Source: Antarctobacter sediminis (lineage in GTDB: Bacteria > Pseudomonadota > Alphaproteobacteria > Rhodobacterales > Rhodobacteraceae). From it: a stretch of 64,000 bases of DNA. Made by a program: the position numbers and the translations under genes. Each line of letters opens with the position of its first letter. The first letter of the stretch is position 1. The stretch spans positions 248,001-312,000 of the forward strand of contig NZ_JAHUZG010000002.1 of NCBI RefSeq assembly GCF_019218285.1, in the 5' to 3' direction. Of this stretch, positions 56,307-64,000 are shown in pieces. A model generated the notes under the pieces. That model was given only the letters and a program-made list of their open reading frames with translations, was not told where the DNA came from and did not search any database.

Positions 56307-56806
56307 GTGTCAGAGGCTTTCTGGTAGTCGGCCAGCAGGGCATCGCGTGCGGCCGGGTCCAGCCGGTCGAAATGCATGATCCCGTCAAGGTGGTCCAGTT
56401 CATGCTGGGCAATGGTCGCCGCCGCGCCGCTGAGCTGCACCTGATGGGCCACCCCGTCGAGATCGGTGAACCCAAGGGTCACTTCGGCGGGGCGCGTCAC
56501 CTCGGCGGTCACGCCCGGAACCGAAAGACAGCCTTCGGGACCGGTGAACAGGCTATCGCCACTGGGGGTGATCGCGGGGTTGATGCAGACAAGCGGAGCC
56601 TTGTCGCCGTCCTTCCAGCCCGAATCCATGACGAAAACCCGGCGCATCACGCCCACCTGAGGCGCGGCCAGACCACGACCGGGCGCATCGTACATGGTGT
56701 CGAGCATATCCGCCACGAGGGTCGCCAGCCCGGCCGGATCGTCGACCGGGGCACAGGGCTGTGCCAACCGGGTGTCCGGCCATGTCAGGATTGGCAGAAT
56801 GCTCAC
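56303..56806 (-). CDS. def: Peptide deformylase, second copy
   Basis: 167 residues with all three motifs: GRGLAAPQ (43-50), EGCLSV (91-96) and HELDH (135-139). Motif 1 has Arg where Ile or Val is usual. It removes the N-formyl group from nascent proteins. It overlaps the first copy and the degenerate third copy by 4 bases each, so all three come from one transcript. Confidence 0.93.
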   Translation of the reverse strand: MSILPILTWPDTRLAQPCAPVDDPAGLATLVADMLDTMYDAPGRGLAAPQVGVMRRVFVMDSGWKDGDKAPLVCINPAITPSGDSLFTGPEGCLSVPGVTAEVTRPAEVTLGFTDLDGVAHQVQLSGAAATIAQHELDHLDGIMHFDRLDPAARDALLADYQKASDT

Positions 56807-57330
56807 GCCTTTTCCCGCGCGCGCTCTTTCTTGAGCTTGACCATCTTGCGCGTGATCATCTGGCGGCGCAGCGGTTTCAGGTAGTCGATGAACAGCTTGC
56901 CATCGAGGTGGTCGATCTCATGTTGGACGCAGGTGGCCCAAAGCCCGTCAAAGGTTTCGCGTTGCAGCTTGCCGTCGGCATCCAGCCATTCGACATCCAC
57001 AACCTTTGGGCGCTCGACCTCGGCATATTGATCGGGGATCGACAGGCAGCCTTCCTCATACACGTTCTGTTCATCGCTGCTGGCCACGACCTGCGGATTG
57101 AACATTACAAGCGGGCGCGGGTCCTCGCCATCGTCCTTCTTGGCACAATCCAGCACGATCAAACGTGACAGCACGCCGATCTGCGGGGCCGCCAACCCGA
57201 TTCCCGGTGCGGCATACATGGTTTCCAGCATGTCGTCCGACAGGACGCGCAGCTCATCCGAGAGGTCGTCCACGGCGGGACAGACCTTTTTCAGGCGGGG
57301 GTCGGGATGGATCAGGATCGGCCGTTTCAT
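56803..57330 (-). CDS. def: Peptide deformylase, canonical copy
   Basis: 175 residues. It has GIGLAAPQ (43-50), EGCLSI (93-98) and HEIDH (137-141) with Cys95, His137 and His141 as the Fe/Zn ligands and Glu138 as the base. The Lys-rich C-terminal helix (about 160-175) is normal for the bacterial enzyme. The start at 57330 gives MKRPILIHPDPRLKKV. It is first of three overlapping deformylase genes, followed by fmt. Confidence 0.97.
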   Translation of the reverse strand: MKRPILIHPDPRLKKVCPAVDDLSDELRVLSDDMLETMYAAPGIGLAAPQIGVLSRLIVLDCAKKDDGEDPRPLVMFNPQVVASSDEQNVYEEGCLSIPDQYAEVERPKVVDVEWLDADGKLQRETFDGLWATCVQHEIDHLDGKLFIDYLKPLRRQMITRKMVKLKKERAREKA

Positions 57331-57434
57331 GGGCAGCGATTTAAGCATGGCGGGCGATATAGGCAAGCGCGGCCTCTTGCCCCTGCCTGCCAAGGCGTTA
57401 AGCCTGCAAGCAACAGAGGCAAAGGAAAGACATC

Positions 57435-58610
57435 ATGAGCCGTTTTGACGAGGACATCGACCGCGTGGGCACCCATTCGCTGAAATGGGACATGATGGAA
57501 GCGCGCTATGGAGTCTCGCCCGAAGAGGGGCTGGCCATGTGGGTGGCAGACATGGATTTTCGCCCGCCCGCCTGCATTCCGGCCGCGCTGCAACGCATGG
57601 TGGAACACGGGGTCTTTGGCTATTTCGGACCAGACGATGCCTATAAGGGCGCGATCCGCTGGTGGATGGACGAGCGCCACGGCTGGGAAATCTCGTCCGA
57701 TTGGATCTTTTCCACGCATGGGCTGGTGAACGGCACGGCGCTTTGCCTGCAAGCCTTTACCGATCCCGGTGACGGCGTTGTGCTGTTCACCCCGGTCTAC
57801 CACGCTTTTGCGCGGGTCATCCGCGGCTCCGGGCGCGAGGTCGTGGAATGCCCGCTGACCTTGGTGGACGGGCGATATGAAATGGACTTCGACGCCTACG
57901 ACGGGATGATGACCGGTCGGGAGAAGATGGTGATCCTGTGCTCGCCGCACAATCCCGGTGGTCGTGTCTGGACCGAGACCGAGCTGCGCGGATTGGCAGA
58001 GTTCGCCAAGCGGCACGACCTTGTGCTGGTGTCGGACGAGATCCACCATGATCTGGTGATGCCCGGTCAGCGCCACATCCCGATGGCGACGCTGGACGCC
58101 GGAATCGAGGATAGGCTGGTGATGATGTCGGCCACCACCAAGACATTCAACATGGCAGGCAGCCATATCGGCAATGTCATTATTCCGGACGCGACACTGC
58201 GCAAAAGGTTCGGCGACGTGATGACCGGCCTGAGCATCTCGGCCAATGCGTTTGGCATGGTTACGGCCACAGCCGCCTATTCACCGGAAGGCGCGCAGTG
58301 GGTGGACGAACTGTGCACCTATCTGGATGGCAACCGCCGCCTGTTCGACGAAGGCGTGAATGCCATCCCGGGCGTGCGGTCGATGCCGATGGAGGCCACG
58401 TACCTCGCCTGGGTCGACTTCGCCGATACAGGCATGTCGGTCGAAGAATTCACCACCCGGGTCGAAAAAGAAGCCCGGATTGCCGTCAATCACGGCGGCA
58501 CCTTCGGACTGGGCGGGGAAAGCTATCTGCGGTTCAACTTTGCCACCCCCCGGGCGCGGGTCGCAAAGGCGGTTGAACGGTTGCAAGAGGCCTTTGCCGA
58601 TCTGCAATGA
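57435..58610 (+). CDS. PatB/MalY-type cystathionine beta-lyase (C-S lyase)
   Basis: 391 residues, PLP fold-type I. It has VADMDFRPPACIPAALQRMV, FSTHGLVNGTALCLQAFTDP, LCSPHNPGGRVWTETEL, VSDEIHHDLVMPG with the PLP Asp, and the lysine in MSATTKTFNMAGSHIGNVI. PatB-type enzymes cleave cystathionine or other C-S bonds to give pyruvate, ammonia and a thiol. It is divergent from def by a 104-base spacer, and copy C of a dispersed repeat follows its stop. Confidence 0.9.
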   Translation: MSRFDEDIDRVGTHSLKWDMMEARYGVSPEEGLAMWVADMDFRPPACIPAALQRMVEHGVFGYFGPDDAYKGAIRWWMDERHGWEISSDWIFSTHGLVNGTALCLQAFTDPGDGVVLFTPVYHAFARVIRGSGREVVECPLTLVDGRYEMDFDAYDGMMTGREKMVILCSPHNPGGRVWTETELRGLAEFAKRHDLVLVSDEIHHDLVMPGQRHIPMATLDAGIEDRLVMMSATTKTFNMAGSHIGNVIIPDATLRKRFGDVMTGLSISANAFGMVTATAAYSPEGAQWVDELCTYLDGNRRLFDEGVNAIPGVRSMPMEATYLAWVDFADTGMSVEEFTTRVEKEARIAVNHGGTFGLGGESYLRFNFATPRARVAKAVERLQEAFADLQ

Positions 58611-58675
58611 GGCCCCGCAGCGGGTGCGAGGGGCCAGCCCCTCGCGCTCCCCGGAGTATTTGACCCAAGAAGAAG
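58611..58675 (+). repeat. Dispersed intergenic repeat, copy C
   Basis: It starts immediately after the PatB-like stop. It contains a palindrome (GAGGGGCCAGCCCCTC), CTCCCCGGAGTATTTGACC and AAGAAGAAG, in the order seen in copies A and B. This copy has diverged most in its palindromic part. Confidence 0.7.
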
Positions 58676-58676
58676 A

Positions 58677-59297
58677 TCAGGCGCGCGGCGGGCGCGGTTT
58701 ATAAACCGGCAGTCGCCAGCCGAGCGCCAGAGAGCCCGCCCGCAGGGCAAAAGTTGCCGCCACCGTCAGGATGCCGCTGAGAGCCGGGGCGGCCCCCAGC
58801 GCGGCGGCGATGACCGTGGCCAGTGAACCGACCAATGCACAGGTGACGTAGAGTTCGCCCTGCTTCAGGACCAGCGGCACCTCGTTCGCGACCACGTCGC
58901 GCGCGAGGCCGCCCGCGCAGCCGGTTGCGATCCCCATGACCATGACCACCGCCGCCGGCTGGCCCATGCGTTGCGCGACGCCCGCGCCCGCCGCCACGGC
59001 CACGCCCAGCGCCACGGCGTCCAGCCAGTGGATCGCCTTCAGCCGGCTTTCGATCAGATGGGCGGTGAAGAAGACGAAGATCGCGGCCAGTGTGACCACG
59101 GCGAGATAGTTGGGATCGGCGATCCAGACCGGGGTCCGGTCCAGCAGCACATCGCGCAGGGTGCCGCCGCCCAGACCTGTCAGCCCGGCGAGGAAGGCAA
59201 ACCCCACGATGTCCAGCTGTGCCCGGCTGGCCACCAGCGCGCCGGTCAATGCAAAAACCAACGTGGCGGCGTAGTCGAGCAGAACGAGCAGCGTCAT
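58677..59297 (-). CDS. Trimeric intracellular cation channel family (YadS-like) protein
   Basis: 206 residues with about six to seven membrane helices. It carries two internal repeats with the family Gly motifs ([20 protein letters not shown] and [20 protein letters not shown]). This is the UPF0126/YadS family, now known from homologues as TRIC-type cation channels. Its stop-start overlaps rnhA by 4 bases on the same strand, an operon by position only. Confidence 0.9.
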   Translation of the reverse strand: MTLLVLLDYAATLVFALTGALVASRAQLDIVGFAFLAGLTGLGGGTLRDVLLDRTPVWIADPNYLAVVTLAAIFVFFTAHLIESRLKAIHWLDAVALGVAVAAGAGVAQRMGQPAAVVMVMGIATGCAGGLARDVVANEVPLVLKQGELYVTCALVGSLATVIAAALGAAPALSGILTVAATFALRAGSLALGWRLPVYKPRPPRA

Positions 59298-59746
59298 GAC
59301 TTGAAAGGTGCCATGCCCGCGCGGGCCAATTCATCCGCGCGTTCGTTTTCCGGGTGTCCCGCGTGGCCCTTGACCCATTCCCATGTCACCTGATGGCGTT
59401 TCTGCGCCTCGTCCAGACGCTGCCACAGTTCGACGTTCTTGACCGGTTTCTTCGCGGCGGTTTTCCAGCCGTTGCGTTTCCAGCCGTGGATCCAGCCGGT
59501 GACGCCGTTCTTGACGTAGGCGCTGTCTGTGACGACCGTAATCGTGGAGGGACGCGCGAGGCTTTCCAAGGCGTTGATCGCCGCCAGAAGTTCCATGCGG
59601 TTGTTCGTGGTCTGCGCCTCTCCGCCCTGTAACTCGCGCTCTTTGACGATGTCTTCGCCGTTCATCGCGCGCAGCAAGACGCCCCAGCCACCGGGGCCGG
59701 GATTTCCGGAGCAGGCTCCGTCGGTATAGGCAAAAAGCTCAGGCAT
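59294..59746 (-). CDS. rnhA: Ribonuclease HI
   Basis: 150 residues. The catalytic DEDD carboxylates are D8 in [17 protein letters not shown], Glu in [13 protein letters not shown], Asp in [14 protein letters not shown] and the last Asp in [12 protein letters not shown]. It has the basic handle region ([19 protein letters not shown]). It cuts RNA in RNA-DNA hybrids. It overlaps the methyltransferase gene by 8 bases. Confidence 0.96.
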   Translation of the reverse strand: MPELFAYTDGACSGNPGPGGWGVLLRAMNGEDIVKERELQGGEAQTTNNRMELLAAINALESLARPSTITVVTDSAYVKNGVTGWIHGWKRNGWKTAAKKPVKNVELWQRLDEAQKRHQVTWEWVKGHAGHPENERADELARAGMAPFKS

Positions 59747-60329
59747 GGGCGGTCACCGTGAACCAGCGGGCCATGACTTTGTCCAGCCCCAAATCCTCTC
59801 CGAAGGTGAAAGGTCCGGGAGCAAAGCCTGCGTCCCGCAGAAGCCCCGTCATCTCGGGTTCGGTATAGTAGGTATAGAGGCGGCCCAGCTTATCGCGACG
59901 CGCGCCAGTGCCTTCCTTGACGCCGATATGGAACAGTCCGCCAGGCCGCAGGGCGCGGTGGATCGCGGCCAGGTGGCGCGGCATGTCCTCACGCGGGGCG
60001 TGCAACAAGCTGAAATTGGCCCAGATGCCGTCAAAGCTGTTCTCGGTCGTCAGCGCATCGAAATCGGCCTGCCGTGCCGTCACGCCCGGGTGCCGTGCGG
60101 CAAGCGTCACCATTCCGGCAGAGGCATCCCATGCGTCGACCCGGAGGCCAGCGGCGGCCATATAGCCGGCGGATTTTCCCGGCCCACAGCCAAGATCCAG
60201 CACTTCCGCCCCCTTTGGCAAGGCCGCAATAAACGCGGCGAGGGTGGCGTCAGGCGCGTCAGAGGCGGTCACGCGGGCATATTCGTCCGCCCGGTCGTCG
60301 TAGATGCGGATGGTTTCACGGTCTGTCAT
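59739..60329 (-). CDS. Class I SAM-dependent methyltransferase
   Basis: 196 residues. The start at 60329 gives [20 protein letters not shown]. The SAM-binding motif I is [20 protein letters not shown] (about 44-63), then the acidic motif II in [19 protein letters not shown] and [14 protein letters not shown]. Substrate unknown. It overlaps the rnhA start by 8 bases and shares its strand. Confidence 0.88.
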   Translation of the reverse strand: MTDRETIRIYDDRADEYARVTASDAPDATLAAFIAALPKGAEVLDLGCGPGKSAGYMAAAGLRVDAWDASAGMVTLAARHPGVTARQADFDALTTENSFDGIWANFSLLHAPREDMPRHLAAIHRALRPGGLFHIGVKEGTGARRDKLGRLYTYYTEPEMTGLLRDAGFAPGPFTFGEDLGLDKVMARWFTVTAHA

Positions 60330-60414
60330 GGGCCGTGGTCTGGCCTTTTCCGGCGGCGCGCGCAAGTGGACCAAGAGTGTCGCCGAGGATTTCCGCCAGT
60401 TCGCTGGCGGGCCG

Positions 60415-60867
60415 TTACAATAGCGCGGTGACCAGCAGGCAAGGCACGACCAGCGCGGTCAGGAGAACCCGCAGTGACATCCACCACGGCGGTGCCAGCC
60501 CCCAGCGCCAGAACGCCAGATCAAGGAGCAGCAGCCCGAGAAACCCGAAGCTGAGGTTCATCGCGGCGGCACCCTCGCCGCCACCGGTGGTGAAAAAGGC
60601 CCAGAGCGCCGGGAGGACGGACAGCGCATAACCCGTGGTCGCCTGCCTGCCCTCGGCCTTGGTGGCAAACCCCCAAAGCACGCCGGACATGAAGGACAGG
60701 ATCACCGCACCATAGAACAACTGGACATAGGGGCCGACGAAACGCGGGCCCATGACGCCAATCGCCCCGTCATGCAGCCCCGGGATCAGCAGCGTCGCCA
60801 GCCCCCAGACAAAGGGCAGGACACCGGCAAGGCCAAGCAAAAGGGCGGAACGCGGGATCTGGGTCAT
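60415..60867 (-). CDS. DUF3429 family membrane protein
   Basis: 150 residues with four to five membrane helices (about 8-27, 48-66, 83-94, 100-118, 130-149). It has the conserved YGAVILSFMSGVLWGFA and the Gly/Phe-rich MNLSFGFLGLLLLDLAFW. This is the DUF3429 family, function unknown. It lies 86 bases upstream of the methyltransferase gene on the same strand. Confidence 0.85.
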   Translation of the reverse strand: MTQIPRSALLLGLAGVLPFVWGLATLLIPGLHDGAIGVMGPRFVGPYVQLFYGAVILSFMSGVLWGFATKAEGRQATTGYALSVLPALWAFFTTGGGEGAAAMNLSFGFLGLLLLDLAFWRWGLAPPWWMSLRVLLTALVVPCLLVTALL

Positions 60868-60996
60868 GTGTTGATCGTCACGATTTCAAAGTGAGGTGCA
60901 GCGCCAGATAGGTCAATCGGTCTGCGCGACCAGCGTCAGGTGGGACGGCGGGCGGGGCGATGTTCCGGCCATGGGCCGGGACGAGCGGCGCCCCCG

Positions 60997-61953
60997 TCAC
61001 GCCGGCTGACGCAACACCCGAGGCACTTTGAACTCGACGTTCTCCTGCGCCGTTTCCACCAATTCAACCGTCACGTCAAACCGGTCGCGGAAGGCGTCGA
61101 TCACCTCTTCGATCAGCACCTCGGGCGCCGAAGCCCCGGCCGTGATGCCCACCGACGAAATCCCCTCCAGCGCGCGCCAGTCGATGTCCGTCGCCCGCTG
61201 CACCAATTGCGCATAGGCACATCCCGCGCGACGCCCCACCTCGACAAGGCGCTTCGAGTTCGACGAATTCGGCGCGCCGACCACCAACAGGGCATCGGCG
61301 CGCGGCGCCAGCGCCTTCACCGCCTCCTGCCGATTGGTGGTCGCGTAACAGATGTCTTCCTTGTGAGGGCCGACGATGGCAGGAAAACGTTCCTTCAGCG
61401 CGGCAACGATCCCCGCCGTGTCGTCCACAGACAGCGTCGTCTGGGTGACGAAAGCCAGCCGCTCGGGGTTTCGCACCTGCACCGTCGCCACGTCTTCGAC
61501 GGTCTCGACCAGCAGAACCTCCCCTTCGGGCAGCTGCCCCATGGTGCCGATGGTTTCCGGATGGCCGGCATGGCCAATCATGATCATCTGCAACCCGTTC
61601 TCGTGATGCCGGGCGGCTTCGATATGAACCTTGGAAACCAGCGGGCAAGTCGCATCGACATAGATCATCTCGCGCTGCGCGGCCTCGGCCGGGACGGACT
61701 TGGGCACGCCATGTGCGGAAAAGATCACCGGACGATCGTCGGGGCAATCCTCCAGTTCTTCGACGAAAACCGCGCCCTTGGCGCGCAGATCGTCGACGAC
61801 GTATTTGTTGTGAACGATCTCGTGGCGGACATAGACCGGCGCGCCCCATTTCTCCAAGGCCATTTCGACGATCTTGATGGCGCGGTCGACACCCGCGCAA
61901 AAGCCGCGCGGCGCGGCAAGGTACAACGTGAGCGGCGGCAGTGTATCGGTCAT
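60997..61953 (-). CDS. ispH: 4-hydroxy-3-methylbut-2-enyl diphosphate reductase
   Basis: 318 residues. The three iron-sulfur cluster cysteines are in [26 protein letters not shown] and [10 protein letters not shown]. It also has [13 protein letters not shown] and [11 protein letters not shown] at the substrate phosphate site. It is the last step of the MEP isoprenoid pathway, giving IPP and DMAPP. The start at 61953 gives [20 protein letters not shown]; an ATG 15 bases upstream is also possible. Confidence 0.96.
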   Translation of the reverse strand: MTDTLPPLTLYLAAPRGFCAGVDRAIKIVEMALEKWGAPVYVRHEIVHNKYVVDDLRAKGAVFVEELEDCPDDRPVIFSAHGVPKSVPAEAAQREMIYVDATCPLVSKVHIEAARHHENGLQMIMIGHAGHPETIGTMGQLPEGEVLLVETVEDVATVQVRNPERLAFVTQTTLSVDDTAGIVAALKERFPAIVGPHKEDICYATTNRQEAVKALAPRADALLVVGAPNSSNSKRLVEVGRRAGCAYAQLVQRATDIDWRALEGISSVGITAGASAPEVLIEEVIDAFRDRFDVTVELVETAQENVEFKVPRVLRQPA

Positions 61954-62042
61954 GGCGCGGCCTTTCATCCCGGGTTGCCCCTGACCTAAGACCTTGACCC
62001 CGCCGCGTCCAGCCCACCCCCGCCAACGCGCCGGTCGCAAAG

Positions 62043-62072
62043 AAAAAGGACGGCGCCACGGCACCGTCCTTT
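62043..62072 (-). terminator. Terminator after the NYN-domain gene
   Basis: On the minus strand AAAGGACGGTGCC pairs with GGCGCCGTCC and runs into TTTTTC. It lies about 50 bases after the NYN-domain gene stop and about 90 bases before the ispH start. Confidence 0.85.
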
Positions 62073-62120
62073 CAATCTGTACGCCTTTGGCCCCGTCATC
62101 CCGGCGCGGCCAATCTGGGC

Positions 62121-62693
62121 TTACTTGCTGGACGCCACTTCGAAGTTGCGTTCCACCTGCGTGTCGCGCGGCGGGCGGCCAATGACTTCGCGCAGCTCGT
62201 CCAGTTCGATGAAGTTGTCGGCCTGACGGCGCAGTTCGTCGGCAATCATCGGCGGCTGCGACCGGATGGTCGAGACCACGGAGACGCGCACGCCCTGACG
62301 TTGCAGGCTTTCGACCAGCGGGCGGAAGTCACCGTCGCCGGAGAAGAGCACGATATGATCCACGCGGGGCGCAAGCTCCATCGCATCGACCGTCAGTTCG
62401 ATGTCCATGTTGCCCTTTACCTTGCGTCGGCCCTGGCTGTCGGTGTATTCCTTCGCGGGCTTCGTCACCATGGTAAAGCCGTTGTAGTGCAGCCAGTCCA
62501 CCAGAGGGCGGATCGGCGAATACTCGTCGTTTTCCAGCAGAGCCGTGTAGTAGAAGGCCCGAACCATCTTGCCGCGGCGAGCGAATTCCTGCCTCAGGAG
62601 TTTGTAGTCGATATCAAACCCAAGAGCCTTGGCCGCTGCATATAGATTGGAACCATCTATGAACAGCGCGAGCCGTTCGTCCTTGTAGAACAT
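62121..62693 (-). CDS. NYN-domain (LabA-like) protein
   Basis: 190 residues of the PIN-like NYN family. Conserved acidic residues are in [38 protein letters not shown] and [20 protein letters not shown], the cluster that could coordinate a metal ion for RNA cleavage. The LabA/DUF88 branch is often a predicted ribonuclease or RNA-binding regulator. The start at 62693 follows AAAGGAAA. It stands divergent from folK across 137 bases. Confidence 0.9.
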   Translation of the reverse strand: MFYKDERLALFIDGSNLYAAAKALGFDIDYKLLRQEFARRGKMVRAFYYTALLENDEYSPIRPLVDWLHYNGFTMVTKPAKEYTDSQGRRKVKGNMDIELTVDAMELAPRVDHIVLFSGDGDFRPLVESLQRQGVRVSVVSTIRSQPPMIADELRRQADNFIELDELREVIGRPPRDTQVERNFEVASSK

Positions 62694-62830
62694 AAAATTT
62701 CCTTTCGTCCAATCGGCCCGCTGGAACCGTGAGTGTGAGTGTGGTAGCGGGCGCGTTCGAGAGACATTATGGTTTTTTCCGCGCGTCGCAAGGCGCGGCC
62801 AAGTCTCAAAAGAATAGTACGTTGGGGCAA

Positions 62831-63391
62831 ATGGCACAAGAATTCCTTATAGCACTGGGTTCTAACCTCCCTTCACAAATTGGCGATAGCCGAGACACGC
62901 TGTCGGCGGCCGTTCTTGCCATGGCTTCGGCGGGATTGCGTCTGCGCCGCGCCAGCCGCTTTTTTGCCACCCCTTGCTTTCCGCCCGGCAACGGCCCCGA
63001 TTTCGTCAATGCCTGCGTCGCCGTAACCTCGCCCGGCGGGCCAGAGGAGGTTCTAAAGGCGCTGCACGACATCGAAGAAGAATTCGGCCGCACCCGAAAA
63101 ACCCGCTGGGCCAGCCGGCCGCTGGATCTGGACCTGCTGGCCGCCGGGTCCGAGGTGCGCCCCAACGCCGAGGTGCAGGACCGCTGGCGCGGCCTGCCCC
63201 TGGATGAACAGTTGCGCCTTGCCCCGGGCGAGATGATCCTGCCTCATCCCCGCATGCAGGACCGTGGCTTTGTCCTTGTCCCGCTGGCGGACATCGCCGC
63301 AGGCTGGTGTCATCCGCTGACCGGCCAGACGGTGTCCGGCATGCTGGCCGCCCTGCCCGCCGCCGCCCGCGACGAGGTGGTGCCGTTGTGA
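62831..63391 (+). CDS. folK: 2-amino-4-hydroxy-6-hydroxymethyldihydropteridine pyrophosphokinase
   Basis: 186 residues. It has FLIALGSNLPSQIGDSRDTL at the N-terminus, GPDFVNACVAVTSPGGPEEV, the ATP-site RTRKTRWASRPLDLDLLAAG and LPHPRMQDRGFVLVPLADIA. It pyrophosphorylates hydroxymethyldihydropterin in folate synthesis. The usual GPR before TLDLD is WASRP here. The start at 62831 gives MAQEFLIALGSN. Confidence 0.93.
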   Translation: MAQEFLIALGSNLPSQIGDSRDTLSAAVLAMASAGLRLRRASRFFATPCFPPGNGPDFVNACVAVTSPGGPEEVLKALHDIEEEFGRTRKTRWASRPLDLDLLAAGSEVRPNAEVQDRWRGLPLDEQLRLAPGEMILPHPRMQDRGFVLVPLADIAAGWCHPLTGQTVSGMLAALPAAARDEVVPL

Positions 63392-63427
63392 CACGCATCG
63401 CGTGGCAGGCCGACTGCGCCTTGCCCC

Positions 63428-63456
63428 TTGTATCCCGGGCGGGGCCACGTTATGTC
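63428..63456 (+). promoter_or_regulatory. Possible rpoZ promoter
   Basis: TTGTAT (63428-63433) is 17 bases from TATGTC (63451-63456), about 45 bases before the rpoZ ATG. The boxes are weak, so this is only a candidate. Confidence 0.25.
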
Positions 63457-63499
63457 ATTCCTTTCTGAGGCCCTCGAAACAGAATAACGGAGCGCTCTT

Positions 63500-63853
63500 A
63501 TGGCCCGCGTGACGGTAGAAGATTGCGTTGACAAGGTCCCGAACCGGTTCGAACTGGTGATGCTCGCCGCCCATCGTGCGCGCGAGGTTTCCGCCGGTGC
63601 CGCGATCACGGTCGACCGCGACAATGACAAGAACCCGGTGGTCGCCCTGCGCGAAATCGCCGAGGAAACCCAGTCCGCCGACGAACTGCGCGAACGCCTG
63701 ATCGAGTCGAACCAGACCCAGATCGAGGTGGACGAACCCGAAGACGATGCCATGGCTCTGCTCATGGGTGCCGAACAGGACAAGCCGCAAGAGGACGACA
63801 TGTCCGAAGAAAAGCTCCTGCGCGCACTCATGGAGGCGCAGGGTCAGGGTTGA
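63500..63853 (+). CDS. rpoZ: RNA polymerase omega subunit
   Basis: 117 residues, typical alphaproteobacterial length. It starts [20 protein letters not shown] and has [20 protein letters not shown] and [14 protein letters not shown], then an acidic C-terminal tail. It promotes core RNA polymerase assembly by chaperoning beta'. It is followed after 22 bases by relA/spoT, the usual rpoZ-spoT order. Confidence 0.97.
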   Translation: MARVTVEDCVDKVPNRFELVMLAAHRAREVSAGAAITVDRDNDKNPVVALREIAEETQSADELRERLIESNQTQIEVDEPEDDAMALLMGAEQDKPQEDDMSEEKLLRALMEAQGQG

Positions 63854-63875
63854 CCGTTTAGGGCGGTGAGGGGAC

Positions 63876-64000
63876 ATGATCTCGGCTGAAGACCTCGTTG
63901 ACCTTGTCCGCAACTACAATCCGCGCACCAATGAAAAACTGATCTCCGCGGCCTATGACTATGGCCGCGAGATGCATGACGGGCAGTTCCGCAAGTCGGG
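63876..64000 (+). CDS. RelA/SpoT bifunctional (p)ppGpp enzyme, 5' part only
   Basis: The first 41 codons of a gene cut by the right edge. The readable start is MISAEDLVDLVRNYNPRTNE and it continues to AAYDYGREMHDGQFRKSG, the N-terminal HD-domain entry typical of RelA/SpoT homologues (YxxxxHxxQxRxSG). It should make and degrade (p)ppGpp. Its position directly after rpoZ supports the call. The catalytic domains lie beyond the window. Confidence 0.9.
   Translation, partial: MISAEDLVDLVRNYNPRTNEKLISAAYDYGREMHDGQFRKS

Overview
The window is a gene-dense, high-GC stretch of an alphaproteobacterial chromosome. It most likely comes from the Rhodobacteraceae/Roseobacteraceae: the porin has the short Rhodobacter-type form, the set includes ChoXWV, an HspQ-like protein, DUF1244, DUF3576, DUF2125, DUF3429 and a MocR-type regulator, and tandem peptide deformylase genes sit beside fmt. 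No rRNA, tRNA, CRISPR array, prophage or intact insertion sequence was found. Both edges are cut inside ordinary chromosome, and the right edge truncates a relA/spoT gene.

Layout. 0-9.7 kb is a translation block on the minus strand: rpmI-rplT, then pheS and pheT, with a gamma-glutamylcyclotransferase before pheS and four unrelated small genes between pheS and pheT. 9.9-14.7 kb holds an AI-2E-family transporter, pyruvate kinase, an N-formylglutamate amidohydrolase family protein, DUF1244 and a GST. 14.7-18.7 kb is the overlapping leuS-lptE-holA operon. 18.8-24.4 kb is the most accessory-looking part: a sulfotransferase-like gene broken by one in-frame amber codon, a GT4 glycosyltransferase, a DUF3576 lipoprotein, a porin and a TPR-sulfotransferase. 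24.4-29.1 kb is a co-directional run of cofactor and amino-acid genes (PLP-binding YggS, MocR, ribF, YcgN, threonine aldolase). 29.1-36.3 kb covers hspQ, a small lytic transglycosylase, lolA, a 0.9 kb stretch without a recognisable gene that carries a hexanucleotide array, ftsK and an aminotransferase. 36.4-44.2 kb holds an amidase, a UbiH-family hydroxylase, two SDRs, DUF2125, an enoyl-CoA hydratase and a LysR regulator. 44.2-49.3 kb is a choline ABC transporter locus with a chemoreceptor gene inserted between the binding protein and the permease. 49.5-54.8 kb carries adenine deaminase, an MltB-like transglycosylase, a degenerate receiver protein, a glutathionyl-hydroquinone reductase and two tiny membrane proteins. 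54.8-57.3 kb is three overlapping peptide deformylase genes followed by fmt; the third deformylase has lost its metal ligand and its catalytic Glu. 57.4-64 kb holds a PatB-like lyase, a TRIC-family protein, rnhA, a methyltransferase, ispH, a NYN-domain protein, folK, rpoZ and the start of relA/spoT.

Most of the window is housekeeping. I did not find a convincing new multi-gene system. The features most worth a second look are the inactive deformylase paralogue, the hairpin that acts as terminator and covers a Shine-Dalgarno sequence after pheS, the chemoreceptor inside the choline uptake operon, the amber-interrupted sulfotransferase, the CCCTGA array beyond ftsK, and a three-copy dispersed intergenic repeat. 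Starts were re-chosen by Shine-Dalgarno position, signal peptides and family N-termini, so many genes are shorter than the longest open frame.
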